Source of the DNA: Nonomuraea maritima
GTDB lineage: Bacteria; Actinomycetota; Actinomycetes; Streptosporangiales; Streptosporangiaceae
Assembly (NCBI RefSeq): GCF_900100395.1
Contig: NZ_FNFB01000008.1
Coordinates: 188,071 to 252,070 of the forward strand
Reading direction: 5' to 3'
DNA: 64,000 nucleotides
The notes beneath the pieces were generated by a model. It ran no database searches, was not told where the DNA came from, and was given only the letters and a program-made list of their open reading frames with translations. Below, piece by piece: positions 42,688-52,134 of this stretch. The position numbers and the translations under genes are program-made. Each line of letters begins with the position of its first letter. Within the stretch, counting starts at the first letter, position 1.

Positions 42688-43590
42688 TCATTCGTACTGC
42701 TCGGCGCGGCCTTCGCGCCAGTACCCCATGAAGGCGACGGAACGGCGGTCGACGCCGCGTTCGGCGACCAGGTGGCGGCGCAGCAGCTTGATGACGCCGG
42801 CCTCGCCCGCCAGCCACGCGTACAGCGGGCCGTGCGGGGAGGCGTCCTCCTGCGGCACCTCCCACAGCTCCACCGCGTCGACGTCCAGGTCCTCGAACGT
42901 GTCGTCGGCGGGCGCGGGCTGCGACGGCAGGAGGCGGCCGGCGGCGGCCCGGACGGCGGGGATCAGGGCCTCGCCGCGTGGGGCGCCGTTCCTGGCCAGC
43001 CAGGTCACCTTGACCGGCGCGTCCGTCAGCACCGGCCACTGGTCGTCGTCGCAGGGCACCTCCATGACCACCTCGCCGGCCAGCCAGGACGGCAGCCGCT
43101 CGAGGATGGCGCAGATGGCGGGCACCGCGGTCTCGTCGCCGGCGATCAGCACGCAGCCGGTGCCCTCGGGCGGGTGGAACTCGACGCCGCCGTGCGTCCC
43201 CTCGAAGCCGGCGTCCGGGCCGAGCAGCGCGGCGGCGTCGCCGGGCCGCACGCTCTCCGCCCACCGGGCGGCGGGGCCGCCGTCGGGGTGCAGGACGATG
43301 TCGACGTCCACCTCGCGCGCCTCGGGGCGGACCAGGCGGGCGGTGTAGGTGCGCATCGGGTTGCGCCTGCCGTCGTCGAGCGCCCGCCACTCGTGGAACC
43401 AGCCGGCGCCGGTCGGCAGGTGACGCAGGCCGTGCTGCGGCACCGGGAGGAACAGCTTGATCCGCTGGTCGAAGCCGTTGTCGGCGAACAGGTGCAGGTC
43501 GTCGCCGGTGAAGGTGACGCGCAGGAACGACGGGCTCAGCCGCTGGAGCCGGTCCACGCGGACGTCGAACATGCGAAAGGGCTCGGTCAT
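42688..43590 (-). CDS. siderophore-interacting protein (FAD ferric reductase)
   Basis: Cytoplasmic flavoprotein that uses NAD(P)H to reduce iron in imported ferric siderophores. The 300-residue protein has the FAD-binding domain (about 1-130, with MRTYTAR that binds the flavin and DIVLHPDGGPAARW) and the SIP C-terminal NAD(P)H domain (about 140-290, with IAGDETAVPAI and LYAWLAGEAG). A perfect-looking iron box lies upstream on the same control strand (43612-43630). No siderophore transporter is nearby, so the substrate is unknown. Confidence 0.92.
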   Translation of the reverse strand: MTEPFRMFDVRVDRLQRLSPSFLRVTFTGDDLHLFADNGFDQRIKLFLPVPQHGLRHLPTGAGWFHEWRALDDGRRNPMRTYTARLVRPEAREVDVDIVLHPDGGPAARWAESVRPGDAAALLGPDAGFEGTHGGVEFHPPEGTGCVLIAGDETAVPAICAILERLPSWLAGEVVMEVPCDDDQWPVLTDAPVKVTWLARNGAPRGEALIPAVRAAAGRLLPSQPAPADDTFEDLDVDAVELWEVPQEDASPHGPLYAWLAGEAGVIKLLRRHLVAERGVDRRSVAFMGYWREGRAEQYE

Positions 43591-43611
43591 CCCCGAAATC
43601 TCCGATCAACG

Positions 43612-43630
43612 TTAGGTGAGCCTAACCTAA
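43612..43630. promoter_or_regulatory. iron box (DtxR/IdeR operator)
   Basis: TTAGGTGAGCCTAACCTAA matches the 19-bp DtxR/IdeR consensus (TTAGGTTAGSCTAACCTAA) at 17 or so positions. It lies 22 bases upstream of the siderophore-interacting gene, which is read on the minus strand, so that gene should be repressed when iron is plentiful. Confidence 0.88.
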
Positions 43631-43817
43631 CTGATCTCGGGGCGTTCGGCCAGCCCGGGTTCCAGGGCGGTGCCGTGATCAATCGCCGGCCTGGTTCCGG
43701 GAGTGCGGATCAGTCGGCCGGCCCGATCCAGGGGGTGCGGATCATGGAGTCCGGCGATAGCGTCGGGCGCGGGAAGCCGTTACGCGCCGGGTCCGGCGCA
43801 CCGACGAAGGAGCCGAT

Positions 43818-45881
43818 GTGTCCACCGTCATCCTCTCGGCCGCGGGTGCCGCACTGGTGCTCGACGTCTCCGCCCAGGGCCTGCCCCGCGTGCGCCACTT
43901 CGGCGCCGAACTGGGCTCCGCTCAGGATCAGGACCTGCTGCCGGTGCTCGCCGCGCCCGCGCCGCCGCTGCTGCCCGCCCAGGGCGACACCTGGTACGGC
44001 CGCCCTGGCCTGTCCGGCGTACGGGAGGGCGAGCACTGGCCGGTGCGGTGGACCCTGGAACGGCTGGACACCGACGCCACGCAGGGCGCGGGCGGCACGG
44101 TGACCGTCACGGCCGCCGACGAACGGGCCGGCCTGCGCCTGGTGAGCGAGCTGGTCATGGACGCGGGCGGCCTGGTGTCGCTGCGGCACACGCTGACCAA
44201 CACCGCCGCCTCGCCGTACCGGCTCGGCGGGCTCGTGTGCGCGCTGCCGGTGCCCGGCCGGGCCGGTGAGCTGCTCGACTTCACCGGACGGTGGGCGCTG
44301 GAGAAGGTGCCGCAGCGCAGGGCGTTCGGGCAGGGCGTCTGGTCGCGGGAGAACCGGCGCGGGCGCACCGGCCATGACGGCACCGGCCTGCTGGTCGCCG
44401 GCACGCAGGGGTTCGGGTTCGGTTCCGGCGAGGTGTGGGCGGTGCACGCCGGGTGGAGCGGCAACCACGTTCACTACGCCGAACGCATGGCCGAGGGCGC
44501 CGCGCTGCTCGGCGCCGGCGAACTCCTCGACCCGGGCGAGGTGGTGCTCGGCGAGGGCGAGAGCTACACCACGCCGTGGGCGTACTTCTCCTGGTCGGGG
44601 GCCGGCCTCGACGACATGAGCGCCCGGCTGCACGCCCACCTGCGCGCCCGCCCCCTCCCCGCGCGGCCCGTCACGCTGAACAACTGGGAGGCCACCTACT
44701 TCGACCACGGTCTCGACCGGCTGCTGGAGCTGGCCGAACGGGCGGCGGCGGCCGGGATCGAGCGGTTCGTGCTCGACGACGGCTGGTTCCGCCACCGCCG
44801 CCACGACCGGGCGGGCCTCGGCGACTGGTACGTCGACGAGGGCGTGTGGCCCGGCGGCCTGCACCCGCTGGCCGACCGCGTCCGCAAGCTCGGCATGCAG
44901 TTCGGCCTGTGGTTCGAGCCCGAGATGGTCAACCCCGACTCCGACCTCGCCCGCGAGCACCCCGACTGGCTCCTCGCGCGTCCCGAGCGGATGCCGCCGC
45001 CGCACCGCAACCAGCAGGTGCTCGACCTCGCCCGGCCGGAGGTGTACGCGTACCTGCTGGAACGGCTCGACACCCTGGTCGGCGAGTACGCGCTCGACTA
45101 CATCAAGTGGGACCACAACCGTGACCTCGCCGAGCCGGTGCACGACGGCGCGCCCGGCGTGCACGCGCAGACGCTGGCGACGTACCGGCTGCTGGACGAG
45201 CTGCGCCGCCGCCACCCCGGGCTCGAGATCGAGTCGTGCTCGTCGGGCGGCGCGCGCATCGACTACGGCATCCTCGCGCGCACCGACCGGGTGTGGACCT
45301 CCGACAGCAACGACGCCCTCGACCGGCAGGCGATCCAGCGCTGGACCGGGCTGCTCGTGCCGCCGGAGCGGATGGGAGCCCACGTCGGCGCGCCGCGCGA
45401 CCACATCACCGGCCGGTCGCTGCCGCTGGCCTTCCGCGCGGCGACCGCGCTGTTCGGGCACATGGGCGTCGAGTGGGACCTGACCTCGGCGAGCGAGGCC
45501 GAGCTGGAGGAGCTGGCCGGCTGGATCGCGCTGCACAAGCGGCTGCGTCCGCTGCTGCACGCCGGGCGGGTCGTGCGGGCCGACCACCCCGACCCGTCGG
45601 CGCTGCTGCACGGCGTGGTGCTGCCCGACCGGGCGGTCTTCGCGTACGTGCAGCTGACCTCGCGGGTGACCGTGGGAGGCGAGCCGCTGCGGCTGCCGGG
45701 GCTCGACCCGCAGGCCGTGTACGAGGTGCGGGTCGCCGGCCCTGAGCCGGACGGGGCACGGCTGCCGGACTGGACGGGCGGGCCGGTGCGGCTTTCCGGC
45801 TCGGTCCTGGGCGAGCTGGGGCTGCCCGCTCCGTCGCTGCGTCCCGCGTCCGCGCTGCTGGTGGAGCTGCTACGGGTGTAG
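43818..45881 (+). CDS. alpha-galactosidase (glycoside hydrolase family 36)
   Basis: Cytoplasmic retaining glycosidase that splits alpha-galactosides such as melibiose or raffinose, 687 residues. The N-terminal beta-sandwich (about 1-290) is followed by the catalytic (beta/alpha)8 barrel with LDDGWFRHRR, GLWFEPEMVNPDSDL, the nucleophile Asp in YIKWDHNR and the acid/base Asp in WTSDSNDALDR. A C-terminal beta domain follows. GTG 43818 has AAGGAG (43807-43812) upstream. No signal peptide is present, so an importer elsewhere must bring the substrate. A hairpin follows the stop. Confidence 0.93.
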   Translation: MSTVILSAAGAALVLDVSAQGLPRVRHFGAELGSAQDQDLLPVLAAPAPPLLPAQGDTWYGRPGLSGVREGEHWPVRWTLERLDTDATQGAGGTVTVTAADERAGLRLVSELVMDAGGLVSLRHTLTNTAASPYRLGGLVCALPVPGRAGELLDFTGRWALEKVPQRRAFGQGVWSRENRRGRTGHDGTGLLVAGTQGFGFGSGEVWAVHAGWSGNHVHYAERMAEGAALLGAGELLDPGEVVLGEGESYTTPWAYFSWSGAGLDDMSARLHAHLRARPLPARPVTLNNWEATYFDHGLDRLLELAERAAAAGIERFVLDDGWFRHRRHDRAGLGDWYVDEGVWPGGLHPLADRVRKLGMQFGLWFEPEMVNPDSDLAREHPDWLLARPERMPPPHRNQQVLDLARPEVYAYLLERLDTLVGEYALDYIKWDHNRDLAEPVHDGAPGVHAQTLATYRLLDELRRRHPGLEIESCSSGGARIDYGILARTDRVWTSDSNDALDRQAIQRWTGLLVPPERMGAHVGAPRDHITGRSLPLAFRAATALFGHMGVEWDLTSASEAELEELAGWIALHKRLRPLLHAGRVVRADHPDPSALLHGVVLPDRAVFAYVQLTSRVTVGGEPLRLPGLDPQAVYEVRVAGPEPDGARLPDWTGGPVRLSGSVLGELGLPAPSLRPASALLVELLRV

Positions 45882-45895
45882 CTCGCAGATCTGGA

Positions 45896-45929
45896 CGGCA
45901 CGTCCCGCCGCGGAGGGCGGGACGTGTCG
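45896..45929 (+). terminator. terminator after alpha-galactosidase
   Basis: CGGCACGTCCCGCC (45896-45909) pairs with GGCGGGACGTGTCG (45916-45929), with one G-T wobble and a six-base loop, 14 bases after the stop. It lies before a convergent hydrolase gene. Confidence 0.8.
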
Positions 45930-46013
45930 TCGTGCTGACCTCAGGCTCCGGGCGCAGCCGGAAACCGCCCGATCTGGAGGTGGGCAGCGTGTCGCCCGCT
46001 GCGGGGCTGAGGG

Positions 46014-46892
<879 letters not shown>

Positions 46893-46925
46893 GATCGTTG
46901 GTCCTTCGAACGAGTGGGTGCCTGG

Positions 46926-46955
46926 ACTCTAGGTTCACACTCTCCCAACTGTCAA
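46926..46955 (-). promoter_or_regulatory. sigma-70-type promoter of the dehalogenase-like gene
   Basis: On the minus strand, TTGACA (46955-46950), an 18-base spacer and TAGAGT (46931-46926) form the best -35/-10 pair in the window. The repeated CAACT motifs at 46946-46964 overlap or adjoin it and could bind the divergent MarR protein. Confidence 0.75.
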
Positions 46956-47015
46956 CATCTCAACTATTTTCAGTGCAACCATCAGCTGCTAGCATTGCGC
47001 CAGGAGGTGAGGCTC

Positions 47016-47876
47016 GTGCCCGACCAGGCAGGAGGCGTCGTCGACGACGAGTCCGGACCGCTGCATGCGACCACCGGCCATCTGATGCGCCGCGTGTTCA
47101 CCGCCATCACCGCTCATGCCGTGCAGGACGGGCCGCAGTCGCGGGAGTTCGTGGTGCTCGACATCCTCGCCGACGAGGACGCCCCCTCCCAGCAGGATCT
47201 CGCCCACCGGCTCGGCATCAACCGCACGATCATGGTCAGGCTGCTCGATCGGCTCCAGGAAGCGGGCCATGTCGTGCGCACCCGCAACCCGGCCAACCGC
47301 CGCACCTACGTGCTGTCACTGACCGAGGCGGGCCGCAGCGCCCTGGACGACATGCGCCGCGCCGTCGCCGACCGCGACGCCCGGCTCGCCGGCGCGCTCA
47401 CCGAGCCCGAACGGCTGCGCCTCACCGAGCTGCTGACCAAGCTCGTCGCCGACGACGGCACCTCCGCCATCCGCAGCATCGAGCACCTGATCGCCCAGGC
47501 CCACTACCGGCTGCGCCGGCTCGGGGATCATCGGCTCGAGGCGTACGGCCTGCGCACCCGTCACTTCGCCCTGCTGCCCGCCCTCGACCGGCTCGGGCCC
47601 TGCCCGCAGGAGCAACTGGCCCGATATCTGCACCTGACAGAACCGGCCACCGCGTCACTCGTCGAGGAGCTGGTCAAGGCCAGCATCGTTTCCCGTGGCC
47701 AGGACCCGCACGACCGACGCCGCTATGCCCTTCAGCTCACCGACCTCGGCCGCGCCCGCATTCCCGCGGTGCGTGAAGCCATGGAGAGCATGGAACGCGA
47801 CCTCGACGACCTCCTCGGCCCGGACGGCGCTCAAGAACTCCGTGACCTTCTTCCCAAGCTCCTGCCGTACGCGTAG
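47016..47876 (+). CDS. fused double MarR-domain regulator
   Basis: Transcriptional regulator of 286 residues with two MarR winged helices in one chain, one at about 28-140 and one at about 150-286. Each has the recognition pattern: QQDLAHRLGINRTIMVRLLDRLQEAGHVVRTRNPANRRTYV, then QEQLARYLHLTEPATASLVEELVKASIVSRGQDPHDRRRYA. MarR proteins normally dimerise from single-domain chains, so this fusion is a built-in dimer. GTG 47016 has AGGAGG eight bases upstream; the frame is open far further up but that part is antisense to the hydrolase gene. It is divergent from the dehalogenase-like gene and probably controls it. Confidence 0.88.
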   Translation: MPDQAGGVVDDESGPLHATTGHLMRRVFTAITAHAVQDGPQSREFVVLDILADEDAPSQQDLAHRLGINRTIMVRLLDRLQEAGHVVRTRNPANRRTYVLSLTEAGRSALDDMRRAVADRDARLAGALTEPERLRLTELLTKLVADDGTSAIRSIEHLIAQAHYRLRRLGDHRLEAYGLRTRHFALLPALDRLGPCPQEQLARYLHLTEPATASLVEELVKASIVSRGQDPHDRRRYALQLTDLGRARIPAVREAMESMERDLDDLLGPDGAQELRDLLPKLLPYA

Positions 47877-47926
47877 GAGGGGCGTTCCCCCCGGCCACGA
47901 CGGAGCATCGGGGGGCTGACCCACCG

Positions 47927-47973
47927 GCCCGTACGGCTGCCCGTCCAGCTCGGATGAGGGCAGCCGTACGGGC
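47927..47973. terminator. bidirectional terminator between MarR and aminopeptidase genes
   Basis: GCCCGTACGGCTGCCC (47927-47942) pairs perfectly with 47958-47973 around a 15-base loop. It lies between two convergent genes. Confidence 0.85.
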
Positions 47974-47978
47974 GCGGG

Positions 47979-49334
47979 TCAGGTGCGGTCCTTGACCCAG
48001 CGCTCCAGGCCGGCCGCGTCGATGGGCAGGGCGGACGAGAGGTTCTCGGCGCCGTCCTCGGTCACCAGCAGGTCGTCCTCGATCCGTACGCCGATCCCGC
48101 GCAGCTCGGGAGGGACCGTGCGGTCGTGGGCGTGGAAGTAGAGCCCCGGCTCGACGGTCAGCACCATGCCGGGCGCCATCGCCGCCCCGTGGTAGGCCTC
48201 CGGCCGTGACCGGTAGCAGTCGTGCACGTCGAGCCCCATGTGGTGGCCGACGCCGCAGACCAGGTAGCGGCGGTGGTGCTGGCCGGTGTCCGACAGCGCC
48301 TCGTCCACCGAGACAGGCAGCAGCCCCCAGTCGTGCAGGCCACGCGCGATGACCTCCATGCACGCGTGGTGGAAGGCGGTGAACGGCCGTCCGGGCGCCA
48401 CCTCGGCCAGCCCGGCCAGGTGGGCCCGTTCGACCAGGTCGTACACCTGCCGCTGGGCCGCGGAGAAGGCGCCGGAGACGGGGAAGGTGCGGGTGACGTC
48501 GGCGGTGTAGTGGCTGCGGACCTCGACGCCCATGTCGAGCAGCAGCAGCTCGCCCTCCAGGACGGGGCCGTCGCAGCGCACCCAGTGCAGGGTGGGCGCG
48601 TGCGGGCCGCTGCCGACGATGGTCGCGTAGCCGGGGCCGTTGCCGTACGTCCTGGCATACCGGTCGAAGGTGCCCTGCAGCCAGCGCTCGCCGCCGCCCG
48701 CGACGGCGGCGGGCACCTCGGCCATTACCGCGGCGAACCCCTCGACCGTACGGTCGACGGCCTCGCGCAGCTGGGCGACCTCCCACTCGTCCTTGATCAT
48801 GCGCAGCTCGGCCAGCACCTGCCCGAGCTCCGGCGACGGCTCCGGCCAGCCGGGGCCGACGAGCAGCGCGCCCTCGGGCGGCCCGGCGAACTCCCCGAGC
48901 GGCAGCACGGTGACGCCCAGTGCGGCCGACCACTCGGCGAGCGACGGGGACGGGCCCACCCACAACTCCCCGTAGAGCGGGTCGGAGAAGAAGCCGGCCT
49001 GGCCGGGCCGTAACGGCGGCGGCAGGTAGAGCGTGGCCTCGCCGTCCGCGACCACGGCCACCGCCTTCTCCTCGGCGCAGCCGGTCAGCCAGAAGAAGTC
49101 GCTGTTCACCCGGAAGTCGTAGGTGGTGTCGTAGCTGCGTACCGGCGCATGGCCCGCCGTGACGACGACCGTGCGGCCGGGCAGGGCCTCGGCCAGGCGG
49201 CGCCGGTGCGCGGCGGCGGCCTCGGCGGCGCCGGGGACCAGGTCGGGGGTGCGGGCGGGGGAGTCCCAGCCCTGCGCGATGTACTCGGTGAACGCGGGGA
49301 TGTCCGCGAGCCTGGGCAGTTTGCCGTCACTCAC
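47979..49334 (-). CDS. aminopeptidase P family metallopeptidase
   Basis: Xaa-Pro aminopeptidase (M24B), 451 residues, that removes N-terminal residues preceding proline. The creatinase-like N-domain has NSDFFWLTGCAEEKAV. The catalytic pita-bread domain shows the two-metal ligands: LLLLDMGVEVRSHYTADVTRTFP (two Asp), GVGHHMGLDVHD (His), MVLTVEPGLYF (Glu) and GVRIEDDLLVT (Glu). GTG 49334 follows GGAGGA and overlaps the stop of the upstream peptidase gene, so the two are coupled and probably work on the same Pro-containing peptides. Confidence 0.93.
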   Translation of the reverse strand: MSDGKLPRLADIPAFTEYIAQGWDSPARTPDLVPGAAEAAAAHRRRLAEALPGRTVVVTAGHAPVRSYDTTYDFRVNSDFFWLTGCAEEKAVAVVADGEATLYLPPPLRPGQAGFFSDPLYGELWVGPSPSLAEWSAALGVTVLPLGEFAGPPEGALLVGPGWPEPSPELGQVLAELRMIKDEWEVAQLREAVDRTVEGFAAVMAEVPAAVAGGGERWLQGTFDRYARTYGNGPGYATIVGSGPHAPTLHWVRCDGPVLEGELLLLDMGVEVRSHYTADVTRTFPVSGAFSAAQRQVYDLVERAHLAGLAEVAPGRPFTAFHHACMEVIARGLHDWGLLPVSVDEALSDTGQHHRRYLVCGVGHHMGLDVHDCYRSRPEAYHGAAMAPGMVLTVEPGLYFHAHDRTVPPELRGIGVRIEDDLLVTEDGAENLSSALPIDAAGLERWVKDRT

Positions 49335-50616
49335 CGGAGATTCCTCCTCCCATCTCACGCACGAGGCCGGCCAGCCGGGTGAACACCCGCTCGTCGTACA
49401 CGCCGTCGTGCTCGTACTCGTTGGTGACCCACACCTTCGTGTTGCCCATCCGCGAGGCGGTGTCGAGCTGCAGGCCGGAGTCGACGTACATGTCGTCGAA
49501 GTAGACGGCCGCCGCCACCGGCACCTCGTTGGCCGCCAGGCGGTCGAGGTCGTACAGCGGCGGCCACGCGGGACGTTCGGCGAGCAGCTCGACGGCGGCG
49601 CGGAACGGGCGCAGCGCGCGGATCTCCTCGAACATCCAGGGGTACATCATCTCGCCGGTGAACAGCAGCGGCCTGGCGTCCTCGGCGAAGGCCGGGTGGC
49701 GGTCGCGCTCGCGCTGCGCCGCCCACGCGGTCGCGCCCGGCCCGGACCCGTAGATGCTCTCCTGCAGCGCGGCGAACAGCGGGTTGTCGGCGTAGGAGGA
49801 GCGGGTCAGCACCTGGTGCAGGAACGTGTCCGGCAGGGCGCCGCCCGCGTCGGGCACCGCCTCCTCCAGCAGCCAGTGCATCCGCTCGTAGCCGGGCTTC
49901 ATGCCGAAGTCGATGCCCAGCGACTGCAGCCGCCGCACGGTGAGCACGTCGCCGTCGGGCAGCAGCACGTCGCCCTCGGCCAGCCGGTCGGCCAGCCGCC
50001 CCACCGTCTCGGCGTGGTGCGGGTAGCGGCGGTAGAACTCGGCGTTCTTGGCCGCGACGCGCGGATAGGTGCGCCGGTAGACCTCGGCGGCGTCGGGGTC
50101 GAGCGCGGGCAGCCCGCCGGTCACGTAGCAGGCGGTGAGCCCCTCGGGCGCCGCCGACAGGTAGCGCAGCGTGAGGAAGCCGCCGTAGCTCTGGCCGAGC
50201 GTCGACCAGCGCCGCCCGCCGAAGACGGTCGTGCGCAGGTGCTCGGCGTCGGCCACGATCGAGTCGGCGCGGAAGTGTGCCAGGTAGTCGGCGCCCTCCT
50301 TGGGGCCGAGCGCGCTCATCACCCGCCCGTCGATGCGCGAGCTGCGGCCCGTGCCGCGCTGGTCGAGCAGGATCACCCGGTACGTCTCCAGCGCGCGTCC
50401 CAGCCAGCCCGACCGGTCGAGGGGCCGGGGGCTCTTGCCGCCGGGGCCGCCCTGCAGGAAGAGCAGGCACGGCAGGTCGTCGCCGTCGCGGGCGGGGTCG
50501 ACCACCTCGCGGGCGAAAACCTTGATCGTCTCCCTGGGGTCGGACCAGTCGAGCGGCACCTCCTCGACGTGCTCGCGCATCCGCAAGCCGGGAACGGTGT
50601 AGGTCGCGGTGATCAA
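49327..50616 (-). CDS. proline iminopeptidase-like alpha/beta hydrolase (S33)
   Basis: Serine peptidase of family S33, 429 residues. LLFLQGGPGGKSPRP is the oxyanion region (HGGPG type with Gln for His), LLDQRGTGRSSR is the family signature, the nucleophile is Ser in LGQSYGGFLTL, and NEYEHDGVY near the C-end holds the catalytic His. Family members release N-terminal proline or act on prolyl dipeptides. TTG 50616 is preceded by AGGAGGAGAACT, a strong ribosome binding site. It overlaps the aminopeptidase P gene by eight bases, forming a two-gene proline-peptidase operon. Confidence 0.9.
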   Translation of the reverse strand: MITATYTVPGLRMREHVEEVPLDWSDPRETIKVFAREVVDPARDGDDLPCLLFLQGGPGGKSPRPLDRSGWLGRALETYRVILLDQRGTGRSSRIDGRVMSALGPKEGADYLAHFRADSIVADAEHLRTTVFGGRRWSTLGQSYGGFLTLRYLSAAPEGLTACYVTGGLPALDPDAAEVYRRTYPRVAAKNAEFYRRYPHHAETVGRLADRLAEGDVLLPDGDVLTVRRLQSLGIDFGMKPGYERMHWLLEEAVPDAGGALPDTFLHQVLTRSSYADNPLFAALQESIYGSGPGATAWAAQRERDRHPAFAEDARPLLFTGEMMYPWMFEEIRALRPFRAAVELLAERPAWPPLYDLDRLAANEVPVAAAVYFDDMYVDSGLQLDTASRMGNTKVWVTNEYEHDGVYDERVFTRLAGLVREMGGGISGE

Positions 50617-50761
50617 AGTTCTCCTCCTGCGCGGGCGCCGGGCACGTACTCCGGCATCTCACATCCGTCACCGTCCCGCAAGGGCCGAAGCCGTCACCGG
50701 TGGACTGTGTGACATTGCACCGAACCCTAAGGCCGCCCCTTTCCCGGCGGCAAGACGTATC

Positions 50762-51388
50762 TCACGCGTCCCGCCGGGTGAAGGCGGCGACGGCCGCCCC
50801 GAGCAGACCGGCGGTCCACCCGGCCAGCACCGCCGCGCCCTGGACGGGGGTCAGCGCGTCCGGCGGCCCGGGGCGGAACATCCGCGCCCCGGCCAGGTCG
50901 GGCAGGTAGGCGGCGTACTCGGTGAGCGAGGCGAGCAGGGGCGAGACGACGAAGACGAGCGTGAGCACGCCGCCCAGCGCCACGAGCAGCCGTCTGACCA
51001 GCAGGGCGACCGCGAACGCGAGCGTGCCGACCAGCACCAGGTAGGCGGCCGCCGCCACCGGCACGCTCGCCCGCCCGGCGAGCAGGCAGGTCACCGCGGC
51101 GAACGGCACGGCGACCGCGAGGTAGGCGGCCAGCTTCCCCGCGACCAGCAGCACCCTGCCCGGTACGGCGACCAGGGAGGTGCCGGCGTGCTCGGCGGCC
51201 ACGGTGAGCACGCCGAGCAGGATGAACCCGGCCTGCGCGTACGTGATCACCTGGACCGGCGTGGCGCCGGCCACGTACGCGAGCCCGGCGGCGACCGCGA
51301 CCGTCGTGCCCACGGTGAGCGGCACGGCGGGCAGGCTGCGCAGCTTGACCAGTTCGGCGGCGAGGACCCGCCACGGGTGGTTCGTCAC
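50762..51388 (-). CDS. ABC-2 type transporter membrane protein (second permease)
   Basis: About 208 residues, six hydrophobic segments and no signal peptide. It begins VTNHPWRVLAAELVKLRSLPAVPLTV, the typical N-end of ABC-2 permeases, and ends TAGLLGAAVAAFTRRDA. It is a diverged paralogue of the previous permease (AAYLPDLAGARMF against AAYLPDMAGTRMF). The GTG at 51388 overlaps the stop of that gene by four bases. It lies at the end of an operon with an ATPase, a second permease, a response regulator and a histidine kinase. Confidence 0.82.
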   Translation of the reverse strand: MTNHPWRVLAAELVKLRSLPAVPLTVGTTVAVAAGLAYVAGATPVQVITYAQAGFILLGVLTVAAEHAGTSLVAVPGRVLLVAGKLAAYLAVAVPFAAVTCLLAGRASVPVAAAAYLVLVGTLAFAVALLVRRLLVALGGVLTLVFVVSPLLASLTEYAAYLPDLAGARMFRPGPPDALTPVQGAAVLAGWTAGLLGAAVAAFTRRDA

Positions 51389-52134
51389 GCGTCCCGCCGG
51401 GTGAAGACGAGGGCGGCGACGGCGAGCAGCCCGGCCGTCCAGGCGAGCATCACCAGCCCGCCATGAACCGGGCCCTGTGCGGTGAACATCCGCGTCCCTG
51501 CCATGTCCGGCAGGTACGCCGCCAGGGGAGTGACCCGGGTCAGCAGGTGGGTGACGGACACGAACGAGGAGTTCACCACGAAGAAGACCATCGGCACGAT
51601 CCCGCTCCTGGTGACCACGGTGACGGCCAAGGCGATCAGCGGCATCAGCATCCAGTAGACGACCGCCCCGGCGACCCGCGGGCCGAGCGCGTCCCAGGTG
51701 TGCCCGTGCTCGCCGAGTGCGGTCTGGGCCAGCCAGATCGTGGCCGGGATGACGACCACGGCGAGCGCGGCGGATACCCCGGCGAGCACGACCGCCTTGG
51801 CCAGCAGCAGCCTGCCGCGCCCCGGCACGGCGGTGAGGCTGGTCGTGATCTGCCGGCCGCCGCCGGAGTCCTTGCTGCCCCGCGTGTACTCGCTGCCGAT
51901 GATGACGACGCCCAGCACGACCGGCCCGAGGACCGCGAAGGGGACGAGTTCGAAGCCGACGGTCAGCGTGGTCACGGTGCCGAGGACGCCGTCGCCGCCC
52001 GCGTCGAGCTGGGCCGCGAGCCGGCGCGCGGTCGACGTCCCGAGAGCGGGCATCGCCACGAGCGTGAGGCCGATCGCGACCAGCGCGGACGGCAGGGAGA
52101 GGAGTTTGCGCCACTCCGCGGCCACCGCGCTCAT
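51385..52134 (-). CDS. ABC-2 type transporter membrane protein (first permease)
   Basis: 249-residue integral membrane protein with six segments; it begins MSAVAAEWRKLLSLPSALVAIGLT and has the conserved GSEYTRGSKDSGGGRQITTSLTAVP cytoplasmic loop. The export domain pairs with the ATPase at 52131-52835 to form an efflux system. Its ATG overlaps the ATPase stop (ATGA). The substrate is unknown; antibiotic or peptide export is typical for the two-component-controlled ABC-2 systems. Confidence 0.87.
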   Translation of the reverse strand: MSAVAAEWRKLLSLPSALVAIGLTLVAMPALGTSTARRLAAQLDAGGDGVLGTVTTLTVGFELVPFAVLGPVVLGVVIIGSEYTRGSKDSGGGRQITTSLTAVPGRGRLLLAKAVVLAGVSAALAVVVIPATIWLAQTALGEHGHTWDALGPRVAGAVVYWMLMPLIALAVTVVTRSGIVPMVFFVVNSSFVSVTHLLTRVTPLAAYLPDMAGTRMFTAQGPVHGGLVMLAWTAGLLAVAALVFTRRDA

